A stretch of 64,000 bases of DNA. It comes from an uncultured Alphaproteobacteria bacterium. Its GTDB lineage: Bacteria; Pseudomonadota; Alphaproteobacteria; Caulobacterales; Hyphomonadaceae. The notes beneath the pieces are model-generated. The model worked only from the letters and a program-made list of their open reading frames with translations. It was not told the origin of the DNA and made no database searches. The position numbers and the translations under genes are program-made. Below, in pieces: positions 28,110 to 37,694 of the stretch; position 1 is the first letter of the stretch, and each line of letters starts with the position of its first letter. The stretch covers positions 1 to 64,000 of the forward strand of contig CAIMMO010000223.1 in the NCBI GenBank assembly GCA_903842595.1, read 5' to 3'.

Positions 28110-30134
28110 ATGAGCAGAGACTGGAAAAACCTTTTCCCCTCGCGGCGGATGATCTTTCTCACCAGCGGCGGTGTGGTGTTCCTGGGCCTTACGGCGCGGC
28201 TGGCCGAGCTGCAGCTTTTCCGCCAGCAGGAGTTCGAGACCAAGGCGCGCGAAGTTCGTATCAAGCTTGAACCTGCGCCGCCTCACCGCGGCACGATCTA
28301 TGACCGCAACGGGCGCGAACTGGCCAGCTCGAAGCGCAACTTCTACGTCACCCTGCGTCCCGAGGTCGCCAGCATCGCGCGTGACAAGCAGACCCGGCAG
28401 GCCGAGATCGGCGACGTCATCGAACGCATCGGCAAGCTTTTGCGTCTGAGCGACGCCAAGAAGCGCTCGCTGCTCCAGGACGCGACCACGCCGCCAGCGC
28501 ACCGCGATGTGCTCGTGGCGGACGACCTGACATGGGAGGAGTTCGCGCAGATCAACGTGATGGCGCCCGAACTCAACGGCATCAGTGCGGAAGTGGGCGA
28601 GCTTCGCTCCTATCCGCTGCAGGCGGCCTTCTACCACACCATCGGCTATGTCCAGAAAGCCAACGAGGCCGACATCTCGCGTATGGTGGATGCAGAGCTG
28701 GCTGCGGCTGGCGAGACACTCGATTCACCCGAAGGCAAGAAGCGCGCGGCGGCAGTCCGGCGTCTCTACAAGCATCCAGCGATGCGCGTCGGAAAGCAGG
28801 GCATCGAGGCCTATGGCGAGATGGCGCTCAAGGGTGAGCCCGGCAACGAACGTCTGCTGCAGAACGCCACCGGCCGCGTGATCGATCGCCTGCCAAGCGA
28901 GGATCTCGCCGGCAAGCCGGGCGCTGATGTCGTCCTCTCGATCGATGCCGAGCTTCAGGCCATTGCAATCCGGCGATTCGGCATCGAAGCCGGCAGCGCC
29001 GTCATGATCGACATCGCAACCGGCGAAGTCGTCTGCATGATGTCGACGCCGTCGCCCGATCCGAACCTGTTTGTCAGCGGCATTGCATCGGGGCCGTACA
29101 AGGCCCTGCGCGAAGACGAGCGCAACCCCCTCTACCACAAGGCTTATGACGGCGTTTATCCGCCGGGATCGACCTTCAAGATGGTGGTTGCCGCCGCCGC
29201 GCTTGAAACGGGCGCGATGAAGCCGGAGGATCAGGTCAGCTGCCCCGGCAAGGCGTGGTACTACACGCGCTTCTACAACTGTTGGCGGCCCGAGGGGCAT
29301 GGGGTGGTGAACCTCCACACCGGTCTGCAGAAATCGTGCGACTGCTATTTCTATCGTGCGGCGCAGAGGACCGGCATCGAGGAGATCGCCAAGGTCGCGA
29401 AGCGTTTCGGCCTGGGTCATCGCTATGAACTGGGTATCACGGGCGGCAAGTCCGGCGTGGTTCCGAACAACGAATGGAAGCTGACGAACCCGCGCATCAA
29501 TGAAAAGTGGTACGATGGCGACACGATCAGCGCGGGCATCGGGCAGGGCTATGTGACGGCGACCCCGTTCGAACTGGCCGTCATGGTTGCGCGCATTGCG
29601 GGTGGACCGCAGATGCCGGATCCGCACATGATCGTCGGCGGCATTCGCGTGCCCGACAATACGATCACCCCGATGGGAGAGTTCAAGCCGGGCGTGCTTG
29701 AGGCCGTGCGTGCCGGCATGTTCGCGGTGACGTCCGAAGGCGGCGGCACAGCCGTGCGTTCGGGGGAACTCGACCCTGAAGGAAAGTTGCCGGCGCCTTA
29801 TACGAATGCGCGTATGGCCGGGAAGTCGGGATCTGCGCAGGTACGCGTCATCACCGCGGCCGAGCGTGACTCGCGCGGACGCGCCATCGCGAACGAAAAG
29901 CTGCCGTGGAAGCTGCGCGACCATGCGCTGTTTGTGGCCTTCGCGCCCGCGGAAAACCCGCGTTATGCAGTCTCGGTCATCGTCGAGCATGGTGGCTCGG
30001 GCTCCAGCGTCGCGGCGCCGATCGCGCGCGACCTGCTTGCCGAAGCGTTGAGGATCGACCCAGGTGCGAAGAAGGCGTTCGTGCCGCGCCCGCGTGACGT
30101 CGCCGCCGCTGAAAGCGGGAAGCGGCCGACATGA
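28110..30134 (+). CDS. mrdA: Penicillin-binding protein 2 (elongation transpeptidase)
   Basis: Class B PBP that cross-links peptidoglycan during cell elongation. 674 aa. One N-terminal membrane helix (about 12-35), then a dimerisation domain beginning RIKLEPAPPHRGTIYDRNGRELA. The transpeptidase domain has active-site Ser354 in YPPGSTFK (SxxK), KSCDCYFY (SxD variant typical of PBP2) and AGKSGSAQV (KSG motif). Its stop overlaps the rodA start. All catalytic motifs are intact. Confidence 0.96.
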   Translation: MSRDWKNLFPSRRMIFLTSGGVVFLGLTARLAELQLFRQQEFETKAREVRIKLEPAPPHRGTIYDRNGRELASSKRNFYVTLRPEVASIARDKQTRQAEIGDVIERIGKLLRLSDAKKRSLLQDATTPPAHRDVLVADDLTWEEFAQINVMAPELNGISAEVGELRSYPLQAAFYHTIGYVQKANEADISRMVDAELAAAGETLDSPEGKKRAAAVRRLYKHPAMRVGKQGIEAYGEMALKGEPGNERLLQNATGRVIDRLPSEDLAGKPGADVVLSIDAELQAIAIRRFGIEAGSAVMIDIATGEVVCMMSTPSPDPNLFVSGIASGPYKALREDERNPLYHKAYDGVYPPGSTFKMVVAAAALETGAMKPEDQVSCPGKAWYYTRFYNCWRPEGHGVVNLHTGLQKSCDCYFYRAAQRTGIEEIAKVAKRFGLGHRYELGITGGKSGVVPNNEWKLTNPRINEKWYDGDTISAGIGQGYVTATPFELAVMVARIAGGPQMPDPHMIVGGIRVPDNTITPMGEFKPGVLEAVRAGMFAVTSEGGGTAVRSGELDPEGKLPAPYTNARMAGKSGSAQVRVITAAERDSRGRAIANEKLPWKLRDHALFVAFAPAENPRYAVSVIVEHGGSGSSVAAPIARDLLAEALRIDPGAKKAFVPRPRDVAAAESGKRPT

Positions 30135-31288
30135 TGATCCGCAAGGACACGCTGCTCTACAAGATCACGCAGCTGCACTGGTTTCTGCTGCTGACCATTA
30201 TCGCGATGGCGATGTTCGGCTCGCTCATCCTGTTCTCGGCCGGTTCCAGTGCGCACGATCTGGAAACCGGCCTACTGAAGATCGACGCGCGCTATGCGAT
30301 GGATCATATCTTCCGCTTCACCATCATGCTGGGCGTCGCGTTGTTCGTGGCCCTGCTGCCGCTGAGACTGTGGGCGTCGCTGGCCTATCCGGGCTATGCG
30401 CTTGGCGTCGTTCTGCTGTTTGGCGTCGAGGTCGCGGGCAACATCGTCAACGGATCGCAGCGCTGGCTGACGATCGGGCCGCTCACGCTGCAGCCCTCTG
30501 AGTTGATGAAGATCGCCGTGCCGCTGGCGGTGGCGCGATACTATCATCAGGTGTTTGCCTCGGGCCGCACCAGTCTCTGGATTCACATCGTTGCCCTGAT
30601 CATGGTGCTGATCCCCGTCGGCTTCGTGCTGAAACAGCCCGACCTTGGAACCGCACTGATGATTCTCGGCGCGGGTTGTTCCGTGATCTTCTTCGCCGGC
30701 ATCAGCCTGCGTATCGTCGGCGGGATTCTTGTGTTGCTCGTGGCGTTGACGCCGGTGGTCTATTTCTTCGGCCTGCATGACTACCAGCGTGAGCGCATTC
30801 ACACGATGTGGGATCCGGCGGCCGATCCGCTAGGCGCCGGCTATCAGCTCCAGCAGGGCATGATCGCGATCGGCTCGGGCGGGCTTGCCGGCAAGGGCTT
30901 CATGGAAGGCGCCCAGAAGGAACTGGAATACATCCCCGAGCAGCACACCGACTTCATCTTCACCATCGTGGCCGAGGAGTTCGGCTTCGCCGGGTCGATG
31001 GTTATGCTGGCGGCGTGGGCGATCGCGATCGTTCAGGGAATGGCGATTGCGGGCAGTTCGCGAAGTTCGTTCGGGGCTCTGGCCGCGTCAGGCTTCGTGT
31101 CCACCCTGCTGCTCTATGTGGGAATCAACATCGGCATGGTGATCGGCCTGCTTCCTGTCGTGGGCATACCCTTGCCCCTGATCTCGTATGGAGGCACGGC
31201 TATTGTCACGGTCATGGTCGGATTCGGGTTGTTGATGGCTGTACACCTCAACCGCGCGAACGATATGACCCTTCGCGGCCTGCTCTAG
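30131..31288 (+). CDS. rodA: Peptidoglycan glycosyltransferase RodA
   Basis: SEDS-family polymerase working with PBP2. 385 aa with about ten membrane helices. Conserved stretches include NGSQRWLTIGPLTLQPSELMKIA, KQPDLGTALMILGAGC, the loop EYIPEQHTDFIFTIVAEEFGFAGS and the C-terminal GIPLPLISYGGTAIVTVM. Last gene of the mre-mrd operon; no clear T-tailed terminator follows. Confidence 0.96.
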   Translation: MMIRKDTLLYKITQLHWFLLLTIIAMAMFGSLILFSAGSSAHDLETGLLKIDARYAMDHIFRFTIMLGVALFVALLPLRLWASLAYPGYALGVVLLFGVEVAGNIVNGSQRWLTIGPLTLQPSELMKIAVPLAVARYYHQVFASGRTSLWIHIVALIMVLIPVGFVLKQPDLGTALMILGAGCSVIFFAGISLRIVGGILVLLVALTPVVYFFGLHDYQRERIHTMWDPAADPLGAGYQLQQGMIAIGSGGLAGKGFMEGAQKELEYIPEQHTDFIFTIVAEEFGFAGSMVMLAAWAIAIVQGMAIAGSSRSSFGALAASGFVSTLLLYVGINIGMVIGLLPVVGIPLPLISYGGTAIVTVMVGFGLLMAVHLNRANDMTLRGLL

Positions 31289-31348
31289 GTCCGGCGTCCT
31301 GCCGGCCCCCGATCGGGCGCGGTTTCGGGCTGAACAGGGCGGGACATC

Positions 31349-32737
31349 ATGACGATTGCCGGGCGGGTCGACCGCAAGAGCGAAACCTGGTCGTCCCGGT
31401 TCGGGTTCGTCATGGCGGCCGTCGGCTCGTCCATCGGTCTCGGCAACCTGTGGCGCTTCACTTACACCACGGGCGAGAACGGCGGCGGCGCCTTCGTCCT
31501 CGCCTACCTTCTCTGCCTCGCGCTGATTGCGTTTCCGCTACTCGCTGCCGAGTATGCAGTCGGTCGCCGTTCCGGGCATTCAGCTGTCGAGAGCGTTCAG
31601 GCTCTGGCGCGAGCGTCCGGCAAGAGCGAACTGTGGGGCGGCGTCGCATGGCTCGGCATGCTGTCGGCGTTTTTCATCCTCACATTCTACTGCGTCGTCT
31701 CGGCCTGGTTCATGGCCTACATCCCCTACGCCGTGTCCGGCGTGTTTGCTCTTGATGGCGGATCGATCGAGGCGTCCGCCGCGCGGTTCGAGGATGTGAC
31801 CGGAAGGGCGAACCTTCCGCTGCTGCTGGTCTACCTTGCCATCTTCATCGGTGCGGCCGTGGTCGTCGTGGGGCGCGGTGTGAAGCGCGGGATCGAGCGT
31901 GCGTCGACGATCCTGATGCCGGTGTTCATTCTCGTGCTGCTGATCCTGCTGGGCTTCGGCATCGCCGAGGGCGCATTTGGCGAGGCCCTTGCGTTCCTCA
32001 CGCGGGTGAGGGTGGAGGATTTCTCCTTCTCCATGCTGCTGGATGCGTTGGCGCAATCCTTCTTTGCCACCGGCGTCGGCGCGGCCGTGATGATTACCTA
32101 CGGCGCCTACCTCAAGACAGACGCCGATCTGCCGCGTTCGTCCGCAATTGTCGCGCTCGCAGACACGGCGGTCGCGCTGGTAGCGGCGTTTGTGGTGTTT
32201 TCACTGGTCTTCGCCGTTGGAAGCGAGCCGAACTCCGGTTTCAGCCTGCTGTTCGTGAACCTGCCCATCGGCCTCGCGCAGATGCCCTTCGGCGCAGTCA
32301 TCGGCGGCGCATTCTTTCTCCTGGCGCTGTTCGCAGCGCTCGCCTCGTCGATATCCCTGCTTGAGGTTGCGGTGTCGTGGCTGGATGAGCGCACAGGCGT
32401 CACGCGCTGGGGCGCATCGATGGGCGTGGGCTTTGCGGTATTCGTGATTGGCGCGGGTTACGTGTACAGCCGCGAATACATTGGCTTCGTCGACTTCGTC
32501 GCGTCGTCGCTGCTGATGCCGGTTGGCGGATTTCTCATGGCCATATTTGCGGGCTGGGTCATCGAGAAGAAGATGATGCAGGCCGAATTCGGCATGCCGT
32601 TCTTCCGCGTCTGGAGTGTGCTGGTCCGCTGGGTTATTCCAGTCGCGATCGGCGTGATCCTCGTGCTCGGCATCCGCGAGAAGCTTGATGCAGCGGGCGC
32701 TGCGATGGTCGTCGATACGATGTTGTCGGACGGCTGA
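31349..32737 (+). CDS. Sodium-dependent transporter (NSS/SNF family)
   Basis: 462 aa, about 11-12 membrane helices. The Na+/substrate-binding start is clear: WSSRFGFVMAAVGSSIGLGNLWRFTYTTGENGGGAFVLAYLLCL (helix 1 with the GSSIGLGN unwound region). Helix 6-8 features include FFATGVGAAVMITYGAYL. Bacterial relatives carry amino acids with sodium; the exact substrate is not deducible. It stands 60 bases after rodA and probably has its own promoter. Confidence 0.9.
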   Translation: MTIAGRVDRKSETWSSRFGFVMAAVGSSIGLGNLWRFTYTTGENGGGAFVLAYLLCLALIAFPLLAAEYAVGRRSGHSAVESVQALARASGKSELWGGVAWLGMLSAFFILTFYCVVSAWFMAYIPYAVSGVFALDGGSIEASAARFEDVTGRANLPLLLVYLAIFIGAAVVVVGRGVKRGIERASTILMPVFILVLLILLGFGIAEGAFGEALAFLTRVRVEDFSFSMLLDALAQSFFATGVGAAVMITYGAYLKTDADLPRSSAIVALADTAVALVAAFVVFSLVFAVGSEPNSGFSLLFVNLPIGLAQMPFGAVIGGAFFLLALFAALASSISLLEVAVSWLDERTGVTRWGASMGVGFAVFVIGAGYVYSREYIGFVDFVASSLLMPVGGFLMAIFAGWVIEKKMMQAEFGMPFFRVWSVLVRWVIPVAIGVILVLGIREKLDAAGAAMVVDTMLSDG

Positions 32738-32743
32738 TCCGGG

Positions 32744-33463
32744 CTAATGCACCACATACGCGCCGCTGGTAATGTTGATGGCGGGTGGATTTCGTGTGGC
32801 CTCGAATGTGTCGTAGGCGGGCTGCAACATCCGCCAGAACGTCCCCCACTGTGAAGCCCCATGCAGCGCCCACGCCTCGGGCGTCATGCGAAACGGAAAG
32901 ACATGCACGTCGATCGCTTGCTGGCTGCGGGAAAGGGCGGCCTCGACGATGAGATAGATTTCCTCAATTCCCTGGTCTGTCATCGCATAGCAGCCGATCG
33001 AGACGCATGCCCCATGAACCATCAGGAAGCTGCCTGTACGTCCCTGCGCGCGGTCATAGGCGTTGGGAAAGCCGAGGTTGAAGGACAGGTGATAACTGCT
33101 TCGCGGGTTCAGCTGCACTCGCGATACGCTGTAGAAACCTTCCGGGCTCTGGCCATCTCCTTCGCGCAGTTTGGGACCAAGCGCGCCTGACCAGGTGCAG
33201 ATCGGGAAGGTCTTGAAGAGCGCAAACGCGTCGCCGCGCTTGACCCAGAGTTCGAGTTCGCTCGACTGCTTGAATACACGGATGAAGACAGGTTCGCCCA
33301 GTGGGGCTCCAAAGGACAACATCTCGGCAGTTATCCCGCCGAGCCGCCTCTGCTTGACGTCTTCGAGCCGACTTGCCGCCGGTCGATGTGGTAGGATCAT
33401 TGCCGTGAAGGCGACAGCGAGCGCCAATCCGATCAGTATACCGACGATGGTCCTGCGCTTCAC
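32744..33463 (-). CDS. L,D-transpeptidase-fold (YkuD/YafK-type) protein
   Basis: 239 aa with an N-terminal signal/anchor (MKRRTIVGILIGLALAVAF). The YkuD catalytic motif is present as VHGACVSIGCYAMTD (H-G-x-x-x-S-x-G-C-x-x-M), with Cys as nucleophile. A preceding GDGQSPEGFYSVSRVQLNPRS-type segment is typical of the YafK/ErfK group. YafK-like enzymes cut or form links to peptidoglycan stem peptides. Its position near the elongasome genes fits a role in the cell wall. Confidence 0.88.
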   Translation of the reverse strand: MKRRTIVGILIGLALAVAFTAMILPHRPAASRLEDVKQRRLGGITAEMLSFGAPLGEPVFIRVFKQSSELELWVKRGDAFALFKTFPICTWSGALGPKLREGDGQSPEGFYSVSRVQLNPRSSYHLSFNLGFPNAYDRAQGRTGSFLMVHGACVSIGCYAMTDQGIEEIYLIVEAALSRSQQAIDVHVFPFRMTPEAWALHGASQWGTFWRMLQPAYDTFEATRNPPAINITSGAYVVH

Positions 33464-33489
33464 GCGGCCGCTCCGCCCGGCATGCGATG

Positions 33490-34461
33490 CTAGCCCACTT
33501 TCTCCGCGAGCCAGTCGCTTGCCTTGACCAGTTCGCTTATGATGCCGGGCTCAAGCGAAGAGTGTCCTGCATCCGGCACGATCTTCAGTTGAGACTTCGG
33601 CCAGGCCTTGTGCAGCTTCCATGCTGAATCGAGCGGCGTCACAACATCGTAGCGGCCATGCACGATCACGCCGGGCAGGTCGCCGAACTTCGCAGCCTGC
33701 TCCAGCAGCCAGCCATCCTTCTCGAAGAATCCCTTGTTGACGAAGTAATGACACTCGATGCGCGCGAAGGCGTCGAGGAAATCCGCCTCGTCGAAACGGG
33801 GAGGACGTTGCTTCGGCCCCTGGATCGAGAGCGTCTCGCCTTCCCAGCGCGCCCAGGCGGCGGCTGCTTCGGCGCGCTGCTGCGCGTTCTTGCCGGTCAG
33901 ACGCTTGTGGAACGCCTTCAGCAGGTCGTCGCGCTCGTTCTCGGGTATGGGAGCGAGATAGCGGTCGAATGCATCTGGGAAAATGTTGCTCGCGCCTTCC
34001 TGGTAGAACCAGCGGATCTCGTGCTCCGTCAGCAGGAAAATCCCGCGCAGCAGGAGACCCAGAACCTGCTTGCGGTGCATTGCCGTGTAGGCGAGGGCGA
34101 GGGTCGATCCCCATGATCCGCCGAACACCAGCCACTTCTTGACGCCGAGGTGCGCCCGCAGCGTCTCGATGTCGCGGACAAGATCCCACGTGGTGTTGTC
34201 GCGCAGTTCCGAATGCGGGCTGGAGCGGCCGCAGCCGCGCTGATCGAACAGGATGATGCGATAGCGCCGAGGGTCGAAGAACCGGCGCATTTCCGGGCTG
34301 GAGCCGCCACCTGGTCCGCCATGCAGGGCGACAACGGGAATTCCGTCCGGGTGCCCGCTCTCCTCCCAGTAGAGTTCGTGCATACCGTTGACTGCCAGCC
34401 GCCCGGTGCGCCGGGGTTCGACAGACGGATAGAGACTGCGGCGTGGGCGATCATCGTTCAT
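33490..34461 (-). CDS. pip: Prolyl aminopeptidase
   Basis: Removes N-terminal proline from peptides; alpha/beta hydrolase, peptidase S33. 323 aa from MNDDRPRRSLYPSVEP; the track start adds 15 residues. Oxyanion motif LHGGPGGGSSPEM, then FDQRGCGRSSPH, nucleophile elbow FGGSWGSTLALAY, and near the C-terminus GRYDVVTP (acid) and DAGHSS (His). The helical cap follows the nucleophile region. All catalytic parts intact. Expected in the cytoplasm (no signal peptide). Confidence 0.94.
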   Translation of the reverse strand: MNDDRPRRSLYPSVEPRRTGRLAVNGMHELYWEESGHPDGIPVVALHGGPGGGSSPEMRRFFDPRRYRIILFDQRGCGRSSPHSELRDNTTWDLVRDIETLRAHLGVKKWLVFGGSWGSTLALAYTAMHRKQVLGLLLRGIFLLTEHEIRWFYQEGASNIFPDAFDRYLAPIPENERDDLLKAFHKRLTGKNAQQRAEAAAAWARWEGETLSIQGPKQRPPRFDEADFLDAFARIECHYFVNKGFFEKDGWLLEQAAKFGDLPGVIVHGRYDVVTPLDSAWKLHKAWPKSQLKIVPDAGHSSLEPGIISELVKASDWLAEKVG

Positions 34462-34588
34462 CGTTGTTTCATCTACCGGCAGCCATCCTTGCGTCAACCA
34501 ATACATCTTCTATTGCTGTCGCGTTTGTTTTCTGGTGCGACCCATCTATAAGGGTCAGAGAATTCACGAACTTTTGGGGTCAGGCTCG

Positions 34589-35191
34589 GTGCAGCCACTT
34601 CGTACGGTCGTCTTCTGCGTGGCGCTTTCGGTCACGCTCGCTGGTTGCGCGACGGTCTCGGTTTACGAACCTGTCACTGCTGAGGTGTCGCTCACCGAAG
34701 AGCAGTCGCAGTTGCACAAGGCGTGCGAGGCCTACAGCAAGGATGCACGTACCAGGAAGCTGGCGACCGGAGAGGCCAGCCTCTCATCCCTGGCAGGCAT
34801 GCTCAGCGGCAACCGGTCGGACGAGGGCGCCTATTGGCGGACGATCGGCGCAGACAAGTCCTCGCCAGCCGCCGTCGTCGCCCGGGTCCGGGATGACATG
34901 AACAATGCTGCGCGGGGCCTGTCCCGGCTGGACGGCATGGCGCGCGGTCTCATCGTGTCGGGCGACCTGGTTCGCGACGATGTCTCGGCGTTCGAAGGCG
35001 CCCTTATCCACGCGCGACAGGCGCGGGACTCATTCTCCGACGCGCTGGCGCAGGCGAACAAGCGGGTCGAGGCCGAGTACCAGATTGGGCTCGAACTGGC
35101 CCCGCTCGACGAAGCGCTTATGAAGGCCCGCGAAACCGCTGACGACCTTGCCGCCGCACGTGTGCAATCAGGCGAACCCGCTGGAAGCTGA
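34589..35191 (+). CDS. Hypothetical lipoprotein
   Basis: 200 aa from a GTG at 34589. This start places the signal peptide QPLRTVVFCVALSVTLAGC at the N-terminus with a consensus lipobox LAGC; the track start at 34535 would put 18 extra residues in front. The mature part is mostly alpha-helical and charged (LTEEQSQLHKACEAYSKDART, ARQARDSFSDALAQANKRVEAEY), suggesting a helical bundle. No family recognised. Confidence 0.7.
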   Translation: MQPLRTVVFCVALSVTLAGCATVSVYEPVTAEVSLTEEQSQLHKACEAYSKDARTRKLATGEASLSSLAGMLSGNRSDEGAYWRTIGADKSSPAAVVARVRDDMNNAARGLSRLDGMARGLIVSGDLVRDDVSAFEGALIHARQARDSFSDALAQANKRVEAEYQIGLELAPLDEALMKARETADDLAAARVQSGEPAGS

Positions 35192-35197
35192 TCTCAG

Positions 35198-35584
35198 CTA
35201 GTCCTGTTTCTGTGCGAATGCAGCCGAAAGGCCCAGCAGGAGCCAGCCGGCGATGAACGCCACCCCTCCAATCGGCACCAGGAAGCTCACGGCGTCCAGC
35301 GGTGTTGGCGTCATGGCGATCCCGCCAAGCATGATCTTCGCGATCTGCACCCCGGAGAACATCGGTACGCTCAGCACAAAGGCCCAGCCGGCTGCATATT
35401 GCAGCAGGTTCCTGAACGGCAGGATTGCCGCGATCACCGCAGCGAGCGTGTGGGCAAACCCGTAGAGAAAGGCGCTGTGCCACCGGACCGTCGCTTCCGA
35501 CGGTACCAGCGCGTGTCCACCCGCAGCGCCCGCCGCAACGAGCAGCAGGCCAAGTAGCGCGGCTGCAACGATCAGTGCACGCAT
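35198..35584 (-). CDS. DUF423-family membrane protein
   Basis: 128 aa from MRALIVAAALLGLL, preceded on the coding strand by GGAG at 6-base spacing. Four membrane helices; the family pattern is AAGAAGGHAL near the start, then FLYGFAHTLAAV, a central WAFVLSVPMFSG and GGIAMTPTPLDAVSFLVPIGGVAFIAGWL. DUF423 proteins are small inner-membrane proteins of unknown function. Convergent with the upstream lipoprotein gene. Confidence 0.88.
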   Translation of the reverse strand: MRALIVAAALLGLLLVAAGAAGGHALVPSEATVRWHSAFLYGFAHTLAAVIAAILPFRNLLQYAAGWAFVLSVPMFSGVQIAKIMLGGIAMTPTPLDAVSFLVPIGGVAFIAGWLLLGLSAAFAQKQD

Positions 35585-35757
35585 CAAGTCTCCGTTGGAA
35601 CGACCGCCTTTCGAGCTGGTAAACAACACCACACGCCGGAATTTTAAGCGAGGGCCAAGGCGAGAGCTGCCTTTACATGGCCGCAACCCCCGCGCGAACC
35701 GCGTCGCGCGTGTCCCAGTTTGGTGTTTCCTACATGTTTGTATCGTAAGTCTGCAGT

Positions 35758-36888
35758 ATGGCGATCAATTCGACACGATTTCAGGTGGAAGTCGCGCCGG
35801 ACGGAAGGCAGGTCCTTCTCGTCGCGGGCGACTGGACCGTGTGGACGGTCGCCTCGGTGGAAGAGGGACTGCGGAACACCAGGATTTCCCCAGAAGCTGT
35901 CCTGGACGTCAGCGGGCTGCAGCGTATCGACACGTCGGGAGCCTACCTGATCGACCGGGCCTTCGGCGCGCTCGATGGCGTGGACGACCCCATCGAAATG
36001 CGCGGCGACCATCCGACGATCGAGCGCCTGATGGGCAAGGTGCGCAAGGCGAGCCCGGCGGCGCCGCCGGACCCGATCCGCCAGCCGGGACTGATCGCGC
36101 TGCTGGACCGTGCCGGTCGCGGGGCGGTCAACGCCTGGGAGGAGTTTCTGGGACTGCTCTCCTTCATCGGCGAGACAATGGCGACGCTGGGCCGGCTGGC
36201 CGTGAACCCACGCCGTATCCGCATTCGCTCCGTCGTGGCGATCATGGAAGAGGTCGGACTCGACGCCTTGCCGATCGTCTGTTTTCTGTCCTTCTTCATC
36301 GGGCTCGTGATTGCCTTCATCGGGGCGAACCTGCTCGCGATGTTCAACGCGTCGGTCTTCACCGTCGAACTGGTCGGCATCGGCATGATGCGCGAGTTCG
36401 GCGCCGTGCTGACCGCCATCCTGCTCGCTGGCCGCACCGACAGCGCATTCACAGCACAGATTGGCGCAATGAAGATGCGTCAGGAAATCGACGCCATGCG
36501 GACGATCGGCCTGGATCCGATGGAGGCGCTGGTGGCGCCGCGCCTGATCGCGCTGCTGATCATGACGCCTTTGCTGACCTTCGCTGCGACGATCGCCGGG
36601 ATAGGTGGCGGCATGATGGCGGCGTGGGGAGCGATGGATATCTCGCCCGCGATGTTCATCACGCGCTTCCAGGAAGTGATCGTGCCGATGAACTTCTGGG
36701 TTGGCATGATCAAGGCGCCTGTGTTCGCACTTGTGATTGCAATGGTTGGATGCCGGCAGGGGATGCTGGTCGAAGAAGACGTCGTCTCGCTTGGCCGCCG
36801 CACGACGTCCGCCGTGGTGCAGGCAATTTTCCTGGTCATCGCGATCGATGCGATGTTTGCCATCCTCTATTACCAGCTGAACATATGA
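35758..36888 (+). CDS. mlaE: MlaE-type ABC permease with N-terminal STAS domain
   Basis: 376 aa. Residues about 1-100 form a STAS-like domain (VAPDGRQVLLVAGDWTVWTV, LDVSGLQRIDTSGAYLID). Residues about 125-376 are the MlaE permease with five helices: FLSFFIGLVIAFIGANLL, then the EFGAVLTAILLAGRTDSAFTAQIG coupling region and NFWVGMIKAPVFALVIAMVGC. The permease forms the inner-membrane core of a phospholipid transporter. In E. coli the STAS protein (MlaB) is separate; here it is fused. Its stop overlaps the mlaF start. Confidence 0.93.
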   Translation: MAINSTRFQVEVAPDGRQVLLVAGDWTVWTVASVEEGLRNTRISPEAVLDVSGLQRIDTSGAYLIDRAFGALDGVDDPIEMRGDHPTIERLMGKVRKASPAAPPDPIRQPGLIALLDRAGRGAVNAWEEFLGLLSFIGETMATLGRLAVNPRRIRIRSVVAIMEEVGLDALPIVCFLSFFIGLVIAFIGANLLAMFNASVFTVELVGIGMMREFGAVLTAILLAGRTDSAFTAQIGAMKMRQEIDAMRTIGLDPMEALVAPRLIALLIMTPLLTFAATIAGIGGGMMAAWGAMDISPAMFITRFQEVIVPMNFWVGMIKAPVFALVIAMVGCRQGMLVEEDVVSLGRRTTSAVVQAIFLVIAIDAMFAILYYQLNI

Positions 36889-37691
36889 CCGGACAGGCAG
36901 ACATCGCGCGCACGGGGAGCGCACCGGCAGGCGAGGGTGATGTCGCCGTGCGCGTGCGCGGCCTGGTCAATCGCTTCGGCTCCAAGACGGTGCATGAGGG
37001 CCTCGATCTCGATCTGCGCAAGGGCGAGATTCTTGGTGTCATTGGCGGATCGGGCACTGGCAAGTCGGTGCTGCTGCGTTCCATCGTTGGCCTGCACACG
37101 CCCAACGCCGGCGAGATCGAGGTGTTCGGCCAGACGCTGAACACCCTTTCGCGGGCCGAGCGAGTGAAGGTCGAGCGCCGCTGGGGCGTGATGTTCCAGG
37201 ATGGCGCGCTGTTCTCGACAATGACTGTCCGCGAGAACGTGATGGCGCCCATGGTGGAGCACACCAGGATACCGGAAGCGCTGATGCGCGAACTCGCCGA
37301 TCTCAAGATTCGCCTGGCGGGGCTTGAGCTGGAGGCGGCGCCCAAGCGTCCTGCCGATCTTTCCGGCGGCATGCGCAAGCGCGCGGCGCTTGCACGCGCC
37401 CTCTCGCTCGACCCCGAGCTCTTGTTCCTCGACGAACCCACAGCCGGACTGGACCCGATCGGCGCGGCCAAGTTCGATGAACTGGTTCGCTCGCTTAGCC
37501 AGTCGCTTGGCTTAACTATATTCCTTGTGACACACGACCTCGACACGCTGGCCGCCACTTGCGACCGCGTCGCGGTTCTGAGTGACGGCAAGGTGCTTGC
37601 AATTGGTCCACTTGATGAGGTTCGCAAGAATCCGAACCCGTGGATCCAGGAATACTTTTCAGGCCCGCGTGGCCGGGCTGCGGTGAGATAG
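36885..37691 (+). CDS. mlaF: MlaF-type ABC ATPase
   Basis: 268 aa from the ATG at 36885 that overlaps the mlaE stop. The track merges it into a longer frame from 35595 that shadows mlaE. Walker A GGSGTGKSVLLRSI, Q-loop FQDGALFSTMTV, signature LSGGMRKRAALARAL, Walker B LLFLDEPTAGLDP and H-loop VTHDLDTL are all present. It powers the lipid transporter with MlaE and MlaD. Confidence 0.95.
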   Translation: MTGQADIARTGSAPAGEGDVAVRVRGLVNRFGSKTVHEGLDLDLRKGEILGVIGGSGTGKSVLLRSIVGLHTPNAGEIEVFGQTLNTLSRAERVKVERRWGVMFQDGALFSTMTVRENVMAPMVEHTRIPEALMRELADLKIRLAGLELEAAPKRPADLSGGMRKRAALARALSLDPELLFLDEPTAGLDPIGAAKFDELVRSLSQSLGLTIFLVTHDLDTLAATCDRVAVLSDGKVLAIGPLDEVRKNPNPWIQEYFSGPRGRAAVR

Positions 37692-37694
37692 GCC

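Noticed and set aside
35595-37691. 698-aa ORF joining the MlaE region to the ATPase
   Set aside because: Its first 430 codons are a shifted frame of the STAS-MlaE gene. The real ATPase starts at 36885 with an ATGA overlap.
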